Below are positions 10,124-21,455 of a stretch of DNA of 64,000 bases, in pieces; position 1 is the stretch's first letter; each line of letters begins with the position of its first letter. The notes beneath the pieces were generated by a model. The model was not told the origin of the DNA, ran no database searches, and saw nothing but the letters and a program-made list of their open reading frames with translations. The stretch comes from Mesorhizobium tianshanense (GTDB lineage Bacteria; Pseudomonadota; Alphaproteobacteria; Rhizobiales; Rhizobiaceae): contig NZ_VLKT01000027.1 in assembly GCF_007830515.1 (NCBI RefSeq), positions 43,849 to 107,848 on the forward strand. Reading direction: 5' to 3'. The position numbers and the translations under genes were made by a program.

Positions 10124-11182
10124 TCAGCCCATGCGGCCGCGCGCCGCCACCGGCAACGTCTCCAGCACCCGTTCTCCGGCGATCAGGTGGACCTCGTCGA
10201 ACAGATTGGTGACGACGCAGCAATGGTCGGGCACGATGCGCACGCGCTCGCCGATACGCAGCCTGGGGCCGCCGGAAAGCGTGATGTTGCCGTGCTCCTC
10301 GCTGAGGCCCGTGACGGTGGCGCCCGGAACGCCCAGCAATTCGCCGAAATCGGGCAACCCCAGCGTGTCGCTGGACAAGGCCTTGCTGCCGGCATCGAGG
10401 ATGGCCCGCGTCGGCGTCGGATGGCTGACCACCGTCGACAGCACCGTCAGCGCACAATCGTCGAGACTTCCGACGCCTTTGGCGACCTGATAGCGGTCGA
10501 GATAGATATACGTGCCGGGCCGGTATTCGGTGACGACGCTGTCCTCGCCCGAGCGCCACATATCTGGCGTGCCGCCGCTGGAGATGCGTTCGCAGGCAAG
10601 ACCGGATGCGGCGAGCGCCTGGCGCGCATCGGCGAGCCACGTCTCGGCCTCGGCGGCGCGGCCGGCCGCCGGATAGGTCATCAGCCCGCCGAAGGCCAGC
10701 CCCTTGGCCCTGTCGATCTCTCTGGCCAGTGCGACCGCCTCGCTGGCCGACTGGACGCCGCAGCGGCCCATGCCGGTGTCGCATTCAACCAGCACCGGCA
10801 GCCGGTGGTCGGGATCGGTGAAGGTGGCGGCGAGACCGCCAAGCGTTTCCATGCTGTCAGCCGTCACCGACAGCGTCACACGGCCGTGCAGCGCCTTGAG
10901 GCGCTCCAACTTGGCCCTGCCCAGAATGTTGTAAGGGAGAAAAATGTCGGTGAGGCCGGCATCGGCCATCACTTCGGCTTCACCGATCTTCTGGCAGGTG
11001 ATACCTACTGCGCCCGCCGCGATCTGCTTCTTTGCCCAGTAAGGCAGCTTGTGGGTCTTGATGTGCGGCCTGAGCTTCAGCCCGTGGCGGTCGGCATGGG
11101 CTTGCGCCCGCGCGATGTTGGCGTCGGCGCGCCCGACATCGATCAGGATTGCCGGCGTATCGAGGTCATCTATGCTGCGCAT
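10124..11182 (-). CDS. D-serine dehydratase / D-threonine aldolase-type PLP enzyme (DSD1 family)
   Basis: Cytosolic fold-type III PLP enzyme (352 aa) that dehydrates or cleaves D-amino acids. It has an N-terminal alanine-racemase-like barrel starting MRSIDDLDTPAILID, with the PLP lysine in RPHIKTHK (K42 or K45). The C-terminal D-ser_dehydrat domain carries the zinc pair H320 and C322 in PDHCCVV, as in eukaryotic D-serine dehydratase. The frame is open further upstream, but that extension is antisense to the lyxose isomerase gene, so ATG at 11182 is chosen. It is divergent from the isomerase gene with a 144-bp gap. Exact substrate (D-Ser, D-Thr or 3-hydroxy-D-Asp) cannot be read from sequence. 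Confidence 0.87.
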   Translation of the reverse strand: MRSIDDLDTPAILIDVGRADANIARAQAHADRHGLKLRPHIKTHKLPYWAKKQIAAGAVGITCQKIGEAEVMADAGLTDIFLPYNILGRAKLERLKALHGRVTLSVTADSMETLGGLAATFTDPDHRLPVLVECDTGMGRCGVQSASEAVALAREIDRAKGLAFGGLMTYPAAGRAAEAETWLADARQALAASGLACERISSGGTPDMWRSGEDSVVTEYRPGTYIYLDRYQVAKGVGSLDDCALTVLSTVVSHPTPTRAILDAGSKALSSDTLGLPDFGELLGVPGATVTGLSEEHGNITLSGGPRLRIGERVRIVPDHCCVVTNLFDEVHLIAGERVLETLPVAARGRMG

Positions 11183-11326
11183 GGGGTTGTCACCGTCAGG
11201 AATTCGTTCGAACTTATGGCCCTGATCGGACCGGATGTCATGAGGCCAGCTCACGCAGTTTACGTCGACACCGGACCGGCGTTCGGCTATTCGCAGTAGT
11301 CGCCGCCTGAAGAAGGGATCACGACC

Positions 11327-12013
11327 ATGAAACGTTCCACCGTCAACGACATCATCCGCGATGCCGACGCCTTCATTCGCTCGTTCGGCTACATCATGCC
11401 GCCCTTCGCCTATTGGAGCCCGGAAGAGATGAAGGCGCGCCGGCAGGATTCGTCGGCCATCTTCTCCTCCCGGCTTGGCTGGGACATCACCGACTACGGG
11501 CAGGGTAAGTTTAGCGAACTCGGCCTCTTCCTGTTCACCGTTCGCAACGGTCGCTACGAGGACATGAAGAAGGGCATGGGCATGCTCTATGCCGAGAAGA
11601 TCATGATCTCGCGCAAGGACCAGCTGTCGCCGATGCACCGCCACAACATCAAGGCCGAAGACATCATCAACCGTGGTGGTGGCAAGCTGGTGCTGGAACT
11701 GTTCATGCACGATCGCGATGGCGGCATCGATCCGAAGGCCGAGGTATCGGTGCCTGTCGACGGAACCATCCACCGGCTGCCGGCGGGCGGGCTCCTGAAG
11801 CTCGACCCAGGCCAGAGCGTCACGCTTCTGCCGGGCGTCTGGCATGCCTTCTGGGCCGAGGGCAAGGACGTGCTGATCGGCGAGGTGTCGACCGTCAACG
11901 ACGATCTCACCGACAATGTCTTCCGCGAACCGATCGGCCGCTTCGCCGACATCGACGAGGATGTTTCGCCGTTGCACCTGCTCGTGTCCGACTACGAGAA
12001 GTGGGTGGGGTAG
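11327..12013 (+). CDS. D-lyxose isomerase family cupin protein
   Basis: A 228-aa cupin of the D-lyxose ketol-isomerase family, which interconverts D-lyxose and D-xylulose and often also D-mannose and D-fructose. Putative metal ligands are visible as H104 and H106 (PMHRH), E111 and a late His in LLPGVWHAF. The start ATG is preceded by GAAGAAGGG at a good distance. The gene stands alone, divergent from the D-amino-acid enzyme. No sugar transporter or kinase is adjacent, so its pathway is not evident here. Confidence 0.83.
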   Translation: MKRSTVNDIIRDADAFIRSFGYIMPPFAYWSPEEMKARRQDSSAIFSSRLGWDITDYGQGKFSELGLFLFTVRNGRYEDMKKGMGMLYAEKIMISRKDQLSPMHRHNIKAEDIINRGGGKLVLELFMHDRDGGIDPKAEVSVPVDGTIHRLPAGGLLKLDPGQSVTLLPGVWHAFWAEGKDVLIGEVSTVNDDLTDNVFREPIGRFADIDEDVSPLHLLVSDYEKWVG

Positions 12014-12062
12014 ACCATCAGCATAGTTGGACGCGGTTTGGGCTACGGTCCCGCAGTCCCGC

Positions 12063-12310
12063 CTACCACATCATGAAGGAAGCGACATCCGCGTCGGAAA
12101 CCTTGCCCGCCGTCGCGTCGGCGATCGCCTGGTCGACGATGGCCGCGCCCTCGGCGACCTCGTCCTCGGTCAGTGTCAGCGGCGGCATGAATTCGAGCAC
12201 ATTGGCCTTCAGCCCGACATAGGTGAAGGCCGCGCCCAGTTCGTAGCCGCGATAGATGATCTTGGCTGTCGTTGTCGCCGCGACCGGCTCGCGTGTCTTG
12301 CGGTCAACAC
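12063..12310 (-). pseudogene. C-terminal remnant of a class III PLP aminotransferase
   Basis: Reading leftward, roughly the last 80 codons resemble the C-terminus of class III (4-aminobutyrate/acetylornithine-type) aminotransferases: KTREPVAATTTAKIIYRGYE, then a region ending in TEDEVAEGAAIVDQAIA, stop at 12063-12065. Nothing upstream of about 12310 continues the family. The frame runs by chance through the metH promoter. The 5' part of the gene has therefore been lost, probably by deletion during a rearrangement between the isomerase and metH. Functional only as a remnant. Confidence 0.6.
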
Positions 12311-12370
12311 TGGAAGACGGGGGGCCACTAAACCTGAAGCGATTTGCCCTGGGCGTGGCAATAGCGTATA

Positions 12371-12400
12371 TTGACATAAATATGTCTTTATGTGATCTAA
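12371..12400 (+). promoter_or_regulatory. metH promoter with a perfect 7+7 palindrome
   Basis: TTGACA at 12371-12376 is a perfect -35 hexamer. The inverted repeat ACATAAA-N6-TTTATGT (12374-12393) overlaps it and fills the -35/-10 spacer; the -10 (about GATCTA, 12394-12399) is weak. A 20-bp palindrome here is the expected geometry for a repressor such as an ArsR-type methionine/SAH-responsive regulator (for example SahR). The regulator identity is inference. Confidence 0.55.
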
Positions 12401-12427
12401 GCGCGACTGTCGCCTTAAGGATGAAAA

Positions 12428-16237
<3,810 letters not shown>

Positions 16238-16389
16238 GGCCGCGGGTCATGCAGCCGTTTCCGGAAGAGCTGATGACCCATGTGGAAGATCGGTCGCGAT
16301 GTCGGCAATCGGGAAACATAGGGGGTCCCCGGAAGGCAGCACGGCGTATCAAATGAAACCGTGCTGCCCATGTGTTCAGTGATTCCAAA

Positions 16390-16704
16390 TCACCCGGCGG
16401 GCCTATAAGCGCCGGCAGCCTTGTTGGCAGCCGCGAGCACGGCTTTCATATCAAGTTCCTCAAGAACGACGAGATCGGTCACCGAGCCGCTTGCTCGCAC
16501 CGCTAGCGTTAGGCCCATCCCAGCAGATTGGTCCGGAACCTCACCGTTGATGACAATGTCATAGATGCCGCGAGTAAACATCATGCTGGCCACTTTGCCG
16601 CCGACGCTTTCAAAAAGCGCCTTGATGGCAGCTTCCCGGTCTGAGCCCTGCATCAATCCTTTAGCAGCATGGGGTGCGTAGTTTGCCAATACAGTCACTT
16701 TCAT
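16390..16704 (-). CDS. GYD domain protein
   Basis: A 104-aa protein of the GYD family: small ferredoxin-fold-like proteins with the core motif RGIYDIVI and no firmly established biochemical role. ATG at 16704 (MKVTVLANY) is chosen because GGAGGA lies 7 nt upstream; an out-of-frame ATG sits between. The gene lies between the two copies of the metH 3' repeat, so it may have arrived with, or been bracketed by, the event that created the duplication. Confidence 0.75.
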   Translation of the reverse strand: MKVTVLANYAPHAAKGLMQGSDREAAIKALFESVGGKVASMMFTRGIYDIVINGEVPDQSAGMGLTLAVRASGSVTDLVVLEELDMKAVLAAANKAAGAYRPAG

Positions 16705-17004
16705 CGGGCATTCCTCCAAATTTTATTGTTTCGTGAGGCGCAAAATATTTGAACAACACGAGAATTATTTCTCTTTTCATTAATTACAGGGGCACGTGGA
16801 GGCCCGCTGCATCGTCAATATGCGCCTAGACTAATATAATGACAATCCCAATCGGGCAGATCTATACGCCCGACACCGGGCCGAATGCATACGGCAAGGC
16901 CAAGGGCGGTCGCATCCCGAAAGCTGTTATTTCGGCGTGGCCAAGGTCGAACGCGACCAGGAGCTCGGATTCGTGGCGCAGCATGAGCCGCGTTCCAATG
17001 GCGG
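16705..17004. other. Non-coding gap upstream of the GYD gene, leading into the metH repeat copy
   Basis: The first 100 bases are unusually AT-rich for this genome (around 16730-16790) and probably hold the promoter of the leftward GYD gene. The rest contains the second metH repeat copy. No intact gene was found. Confidence 0.4.
16909..16961 (+). repeat. metH 3'-end repeat, copy 2 (orphan)
   Basis: Matches 51 of 53 bases of 16078-16130 (mismatches at 16926 and 16939). It is out of any metH context and its MetH reading is lost immediately after. The truncated capsid gene begins 44 bp further on. It looks like an attachment-site copy or a gene-end duplication left by an inserted element. Confidence 0.8.
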
Positions 17005-18090
17005 ATGCCAATCGTCAGCCGACGCACGGCCGAAGAAACCCTCCGGCGCCTGGGCGGCACCGATCAAGACATTTCCGGACTCAAGGGCCAGCTCGCCGAA
17101 ATCCGTCAGCAACTTGCGCGGGGAAGCGGCTGGGAGCCTGCCAAGCCGGAGACATGGGGCGAGCAGTTCACGCAGCACAAAGGGCTGGAAGCCTTCCGCG
17201 ACGAACACAGCCGGCCGGGCCGCTTTCGCGTCGACATGAAAACGACGCTGACCAACGATCCTGCCTCCGGCGGCAGCCTTGGTGTTCCGACGCGCGATGC
17301 CCCGGCCATGATGCCGCGCCGCCGCATGGCTGTCCGCGATCTCCTTCCGGTCGTTTCTGTCTCGTCCAATGCCGTCGAGTATCCGGCGCAGACCGGCCGG
17401 ACTAACAACGCCGCGACCGTAGCCGAGGGCGCGGCGAAGCCTGAATCGGCGCTGGCCTTCGTTCTGCGCACCTTGCCGACGCAAGTCATCGCTCACTGGA
17501 TTCCGGCGAGTCGGCAAGTGATCGACGATGTGCCTCAGCTCCGCGATATCATCGACGGCGAACTACGCTATGGGCTGGCGCTCGCCGAGGAAGCGCAGTT
17601 GCTCAACGGCGACGGCACCGGCAGCAACCTCAACGGCCTTGTCACGAACGCCACGGCCTTCGCGGCGCCGTTCGTCATCACCACCCCGACCATGCTCGAC
17701 ACGATCGGCCTGGCTATCCTGCAAAACGCGCTGGCTGACTTTCCGGCGGACGGCATCGTCATGCATCCGTCGGACTGGATGCGCATGCGCCTTCTGAAAG
17801 ACGCCGATGGTCGCTATATCCTTGGCGATCCACAAGCGGTGATCACGCCGGCATTGTTCGGCCTGCCTGTCGTGGCAACGCAAGCGATGGCCGTCGATAA
17901 GTTCCTTGTCGGCAGCTACCAGCAAGCCGGCACCTTGTACGATCGCTGGGCCGCGCGCGTCGAGGTCAGCACCGAGCATGCCGATTTCTTCGTTAGAAAC
18001 TTGGTGGCGATCCTCGCCGAGGAGCGGATCGGCCTTGCCGTCAAGCAGGCGACGGCACTGACCTATGGCGACTTCGGCAACGTGGCCTGA
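17005..18090 (+). pseudogene. HK97-type phage major capsid protein, orphan and probably 5'-truncated
   Basis: 361 codons. The last 270 or so residues look like an HK97-fold major capsid protein: a conserved SGGSLGVP-like N-arm entry, then a long region with NGLV and AVITPALFGLPVV, ending in a typical AEERIGLAVKQATALTYGDF. The N-terminal delta/coiled-coil portion is short (about 60 residues), and there is no clear ribosome site at ATG 17005. No portal, prohead protease or tail gene is adjacent. It begins just after the orphan metH repeat. I read it as a leftover of an ancient prophage; an intact but orphan gene cannot be excluded. Confidence 0.7.
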
Positions 18091-18312
18091 TATCGGCGAG
18101 CACCCATGACAATGAGGCTCGCCGAGCGGCGGCTGGTGTGAGGCGATCGCACCGGCCGCTATCGCACGAGGCGGAATACGGGTTCCGACCCTTCTCGGAC
18201 TATCAATGCTCTTGGACTTCGGGAGCTTGCGACCGTAAACTACCTTTCGCAGTCCACGAATTATTACAATACTGCCCTCTTGAATCAGCTTGGCGATCAG
18301 GATCGGAACTGA

Positions 18313-18897
18313 ATGACTAAAGTTAAGGTGCGGCTGCAAGCGCGTCGCCACATCTACATCCACAACGACCTTGCGAACGCGGCCTACTACTTCAAAGCGC
18401 GGATTGAGCAGCGGATCGCAAATGACGACCGTGAGGGCGTCGGCCTTGAGATAATGGCCGGTCTTACGATGCTGGCATTCGCCATCGAGGCCAAGTTGAA
18501 CTTTTTGGGGGACCGCCTAGTCAAAGGCTGGAGGGAGCGAGCGCCCGCGCTGGTGAAAGTCGAAACCATCTGCGCCCACGTTGGAATAACGCCGGACTTC
18601 ACGACGAGGCCGTACCTTAGCGTCAAGGAACTCAAGGAATTCCGGGACACGCTGGCCCACGGCAAGCCCCTCGATCTTTACTTTGACGAGGAGGTTGTCG
18701 CCACGCCCGACGAACTGGACCAGCGCGGGTTGATGCATCCCGACTGGGAGACATTCGTCAACAAGGATTTTCTCGCCCGTGCCTACGACGACGTGAACGA
18801 CATCTGGGAAGACCTGTTGGCCCGATCGAAACTGGAGGTCTTCGAAACGTTGACGCGCGGAGACAGAAGCATGCAATTCATCGATCACGTGGAGTAG
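18313..18897 (+). CDS. Unknown protein with an HEPN-like R-x4-H motif
   Basis: A 194-aa, mostly helical protein not recognised by name. Residues 41-70 form a hydrophobic helix (LEIMAGLTMLAFAIEA), and R111-DTLA-H116 in EFRDTLAHGKP fits the R-x4-6-H signature of HEPN ribonuclease-like domains. It lies in an island of phage debris, facing another HEPN-like gene. It could be a toxin or defence protein or an unrelated helical protein; the motif alone is weak evidence. No SD-like sequence precedes ATG 18313. Confidence 0.5.
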   Translation: MTKVKVRLQARRHIYIHNDLANAAYYFKARIEQRIANDDREGVGLEIMAGLTMLAFAIEAKLNFLGDRLVKGWRERAPALVKVETICAHVGITPDFTTRPYLSVKELKEFRDTLAHGKPLDLYFDEEVVATPDELDQRGLMHPDWETFVNKDFLARAYDDVNDIWEDLLARSKLEVFETLTRGDRSMQFIDHVE

Positions 18898-19057
18898 AGA
18901 TAGCAATCTAGAGCATTTGGCGGGCCCTTGGCCTTGAAGTTTCCCCAAGGGGGGGCGGCAAATAAGTTGCCAAGGCCGCCGCCCGGCGGGCCGGCGCGCA
19001 GCCCATTCGCGGAATTTTTTCTCCGCTGGAAAAATCGAGCCTCGGAGTTTTTAGAAG
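18898..19057. other. Intergenic GC-rich hairpins
   Basis: Two inverted repeats follow the 18313-18897 gene: CCCTTGG with CCAAGGG, and GGCGGC with GCCGCC around AAATAAGTT. Neither has a T-run. They may act as a bidirectional terminator between the convergent genes. No coding sequence seen. Confidence 0.35.
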
Positions 19058-19130
19058 CTGTGGATGCAAATCGAGTTTTTTAGTCTGTGGATGCAAAATC
19101 GGAGTTTTTTACCTCTGTGGAGGCAAAATC
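19058..19130 (+). repeat. Short tandem array, about 2.5 units of 27-30 bp
   Basis: CTGTGGATGCAAA(A)TCG(G)AG followed by a run of T recurs from 19058 and 19085, and the head of a third copy (CTGTGGAGGCAAAATC) starts at 19115. A related CTCGGAGTTTTTA stretch lies before the first. The units are direct, AT-rich and unspaced, so this is not a CRISPR array. Confidence 0.7.
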
Positions 19131-19192
19131 TGCTGGATGGCCAAAAGCAAGTGAGTTCGGCCCCGGATGTCAGCTATCCTACAGGTGATTGC

Positions 19193-20521
19193 TTAAGTGG
19201 CGCCCCCCGGTGCAGCGCCGCCGAAATGCGGTCTCGGGGGGGTAAGGAGGAGCTGCATTTCCTTCGCGAGAACCTTCCTGCACAAGCCGCGAAGCTCGAA
19301 AAAAAGCACCTGCTCCTTATCGGTCAAGCGGCTCTTGCCGCTGTGAACGATCTGAGATCGCACGTGGTAGATCGCCCGGAACTTCTGCAGAATCTCGTGC
19401 CGTTCCGATTGGGTTTCGCCCAGCAGATAAGCGCATCGATTGCTCAACAATTCGGTGAGACCTGTTAGATCGGACGCTTCTTTGTCCCCGAGAAGAATCT
19501 CAAGGGCGACCATTGCTTGTACAAACGCCAACAATTGGTTCGAACCAGCATAGCTATCGAACAGCCAACGCCCAGCACGGCGAATCCGTATGCTCCTCGT
19601 GCCCGCACCAAAGATGGCTCCGATCCGCTCGAGACTCCAGTTGGTGAATGCTCTCCAATTCATCTCTGAGGTCTTGTCGTTTGCGCCAACGATTTCCACC
19701 CGCTCGACGAAATCCGAGAATTCGGGATCGATTTCGAATGCCGTGTCCAAATAGACTCTTTCCCCATCGACCCGATGGACGAAGATTTGTTTTCGAACGC
19801 GACCAAAAATCGGCGCCGTCTTTTGCTGCCCGACCTGGAAAAGGGCAACAGCAAGACCGAGGCCAAAGAACGACCGCGCCTGCTCAATAGCGTGCGCCGC
19901 AGTCAGACTGATCCCATATTGATCGACAAAGCCGTCTGAATCGATCTAAAGGCAAACACCATCTTCCGGCATTCGCGGCTGCATCACTGCAAAAATTGAG
20001 CCGAACGGATTTGGCTCTTTTTCGCTGACGGCGTCAGATGGTCTGAATTTCGCCCTGAAATCTTCGTCGATTTTATGAACTCTGGGGTTGGCTCGCTTAC
20101 TGTCGGCAAGAGAACTTGCCAACTGATCGAACGATGCCGGCAGAGGCAGCGAGACGATGTAATCGTAAGGCAGCGCGACAAAGTCCGCAACTATGTTCCG
20201 GGCGATTTCACTCGAATCCCCGAAGCCCGCTAGCGAAGACAAGAACTCGCCGTTCACCCCGCTCTCATAAATCTGACTATCTTTAAGCTTGCGCGAAATC
20301 CAGTCGATCGTGAATGCGCGCAAGCGCTCGTCGTCCTCAAAAATGCTGTCCAGTTGCTGCTTGGGTTTGCCTGAAGTCGGCAGGACAGCGTCAATGGCCC
20401 TAAGGGAGGAAGTCGAGCTGTAGTCGACAAAGATTCGGTTGTCGATTCTGACTGACACAAGTGCGTCGGTTAGCAGCGCAACCAGTCTGTCAGCGCAATT
20501 CTTATGTAATGGAACCGGCAC
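19193..20521 (-). pseudogene. Apea/HEPN-like gene interrupted by one in-frame TAG codon
   Basis: A 443-codon reading frame (GTG at 20521 with AGAGGGGC upstream) contains a single amber codon at 19946-19948 (codon 192) and is otherwise open on both sides in the same frame. Across the stop the sequence reads smoothly (GVCL-stop-IDSDGFVDQYG), as expected if a CAG codon became TAG. The distal part resembles Apea-like HEPN proteins: SNRCAYLLG, then YHVRSQIVHSGKS with R388-x4-H393. Two separate genes are possible, but the second would lack a good start (a TTG at 19750 only). Identification as HEPN-like is by motif. Confidence 0.6.
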
Positions 20522-20667
20522 CTAGTTGCCCCTCTCATGCGCGACTCGCGCAGCCAAGGGTCGAATATAGGCCGCATGATCCCGTGTAGCACGAGTCTAT
20601 AGCTACAACGTGCCATCACACGGGAAAAAGGTGCCCGCCGGTCGATCAAACGCCGCCGACGGGCCTC

Positions 20668-21156
20668 TTAACCGCTTGCCATGCCCCACGCGGCGGCGAG
20701 ATCGTCCAGGCACCACCGCAACATGTCGGCGGCTGTCAGCCTTTCGCGCTTGCTGGCCGCGATCTCGTGCAGGGCATGACCTTGCCCGCAAACAAGCGCC
20801 ACGAGCTGATAGCCGCGCAAGCCGAGCAGCGCCCGGCATTTCCGCAATTCCTGCCCAGCATTGATCTGGCGCTGGCTGATGCCGTCCGGCATTTTCCCGC
20901 CATCAACGACGATGCGAGCCGGATCAATGCCGGACGCTCCCTTGCCGTCCAGCACCTCCCATAACGCCCGGAATCGTTCGGCTGCCTTGATCTGCGCCGC
21001 ATCGAGCGTGCCGCGCGAGGCCAGCATGACGACGGCCGATTCGCGGACATTGACGGCGGCCGGGATCGTGCGCGGGTTGCTGGCGCTGATCGGATGGCCG
21101 CGCGCAAAAAACGGGTTGTCGACAACGGTGGGGCGGAGGCGGGCTTGCGGCGACAT
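20668..21156 (-). CDS. Small phage-type helical protein, DUF6456-like C-terminus
   Basis: 162 aa, not firmly recognised. The C-terminal half (from about residue 50: AAERFRALWEVLDG ... GQGHALHEIAA ... DMLRWCLDDLAAAWG) resembles the DUF6456-type domain of prophage-encoded proteins in Rhizobiales, which is guessed to be regulatory. ATG 21156 has no clear ribosome site. It lies just outside the left attachment site of the integrated element, so it belongs to the older, degraded island. The 146-bp gap to the upstream interrupted gene holds nothing recognisable. Confidence 0.45.
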   Translation of the reverse strand: MSPQARLRPTVVDNPFFARGHPISASNPRTIPAAVNVRESAVVMLASRGTLDAAQIKAAERFRALWEVLDGKGASGIDPARIVVDGGKMPDGISQRQINAGQELRKCRALLGLRGYQLVALVCGQGHALHEIAASKRERLTAADMLRWCLDDLAAAWGMASG

Positions 21157-21255
21157 GGCGGCAAGGATGCCACAAAAGGCCGGGAATTTCCTATTCCTAC
21201 CCTATTCAAAGATATTTTCGATTTTGGGGAAATGGCGAAAAAGCTAATGAAATCA

Positions 21256-21302
21256 AGTGGCTGGGGAACCTGGATTCGAACCAGGACTAACGGAGTCAGA
21301 GT
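21256..21302 (-). repeat. attL: 47-bp copy of the tRNA-Gln 3' half
   Basis: Identical to 31092-31138. Contains the 3' part of tRNA-Gln on the minus strand (anticodon-stem 3' side, T-arm, acceptor 3' strand, CCA) but lacks the 5' half, so it is not a functional tRNA. It is the leftover attachment-site copy. Confidence 0.93.
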
Positions 21303-21344
21303 ATTTGCAACTCCGTTGTTTGTATTCTGCTTTTTGGCGATTTT

Positions 21345-21361
21345 GTTGCAGTTCAGTTGCA
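21345..21361 (+). promoter_or_regulatory. Candidate integrase arm site, left (GTTGCA-N5-GTTGCA)
   Basis: GTTGCAGTTCAGTTGCA: two GTTGCA half-sites 11 bp apart, 43 bp inside attL. A looser pair follows at 21398-21411 (spacing 8). Near-identical 17-mers occur at 27498-27514 and 30957-30973. Confidence 0.55.
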
Positions 21362-21455
21362 CTAAAAACGCTTTCAGGATAAGGCGATGGCTTCGCCGTT
21401 GCATTGTTGCACTGAAATCCGTTAGTGTGCTTCTCCAAGACACAGGAGAACTACT

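Noticed and set aside
11183..11977. N-terminal extension of the D-serine dehydratase-type gene
   Set aside because: The upstream frame is antisense to the lyxose isomerase and unlike the enzyme family, which starts at MRSIDDLDTP.
12311..12427. Cobalamin riboswitch upstream of metH
   Set aside because: No B12-box or long structured leader is present; the gap is too short and contains a palindrome instead.
17005..18090. Encapsulin nanocompartment gene
   Set aside because: HK97 fold is shared, but the sequence has the phage-capsid SGGSLGVP-type entry and C-terminus and no cargo enzyme sits next to it.
19058..19130. CRISPR array
   Set aside because: The units are contiguous without unique spacers and no cas gene is near.
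21258..21302. A second tRNA gene
   Set aside because: Only the 3' half of tRNA-Gln is present; the acceptor 5' strand and D-arm are missing.
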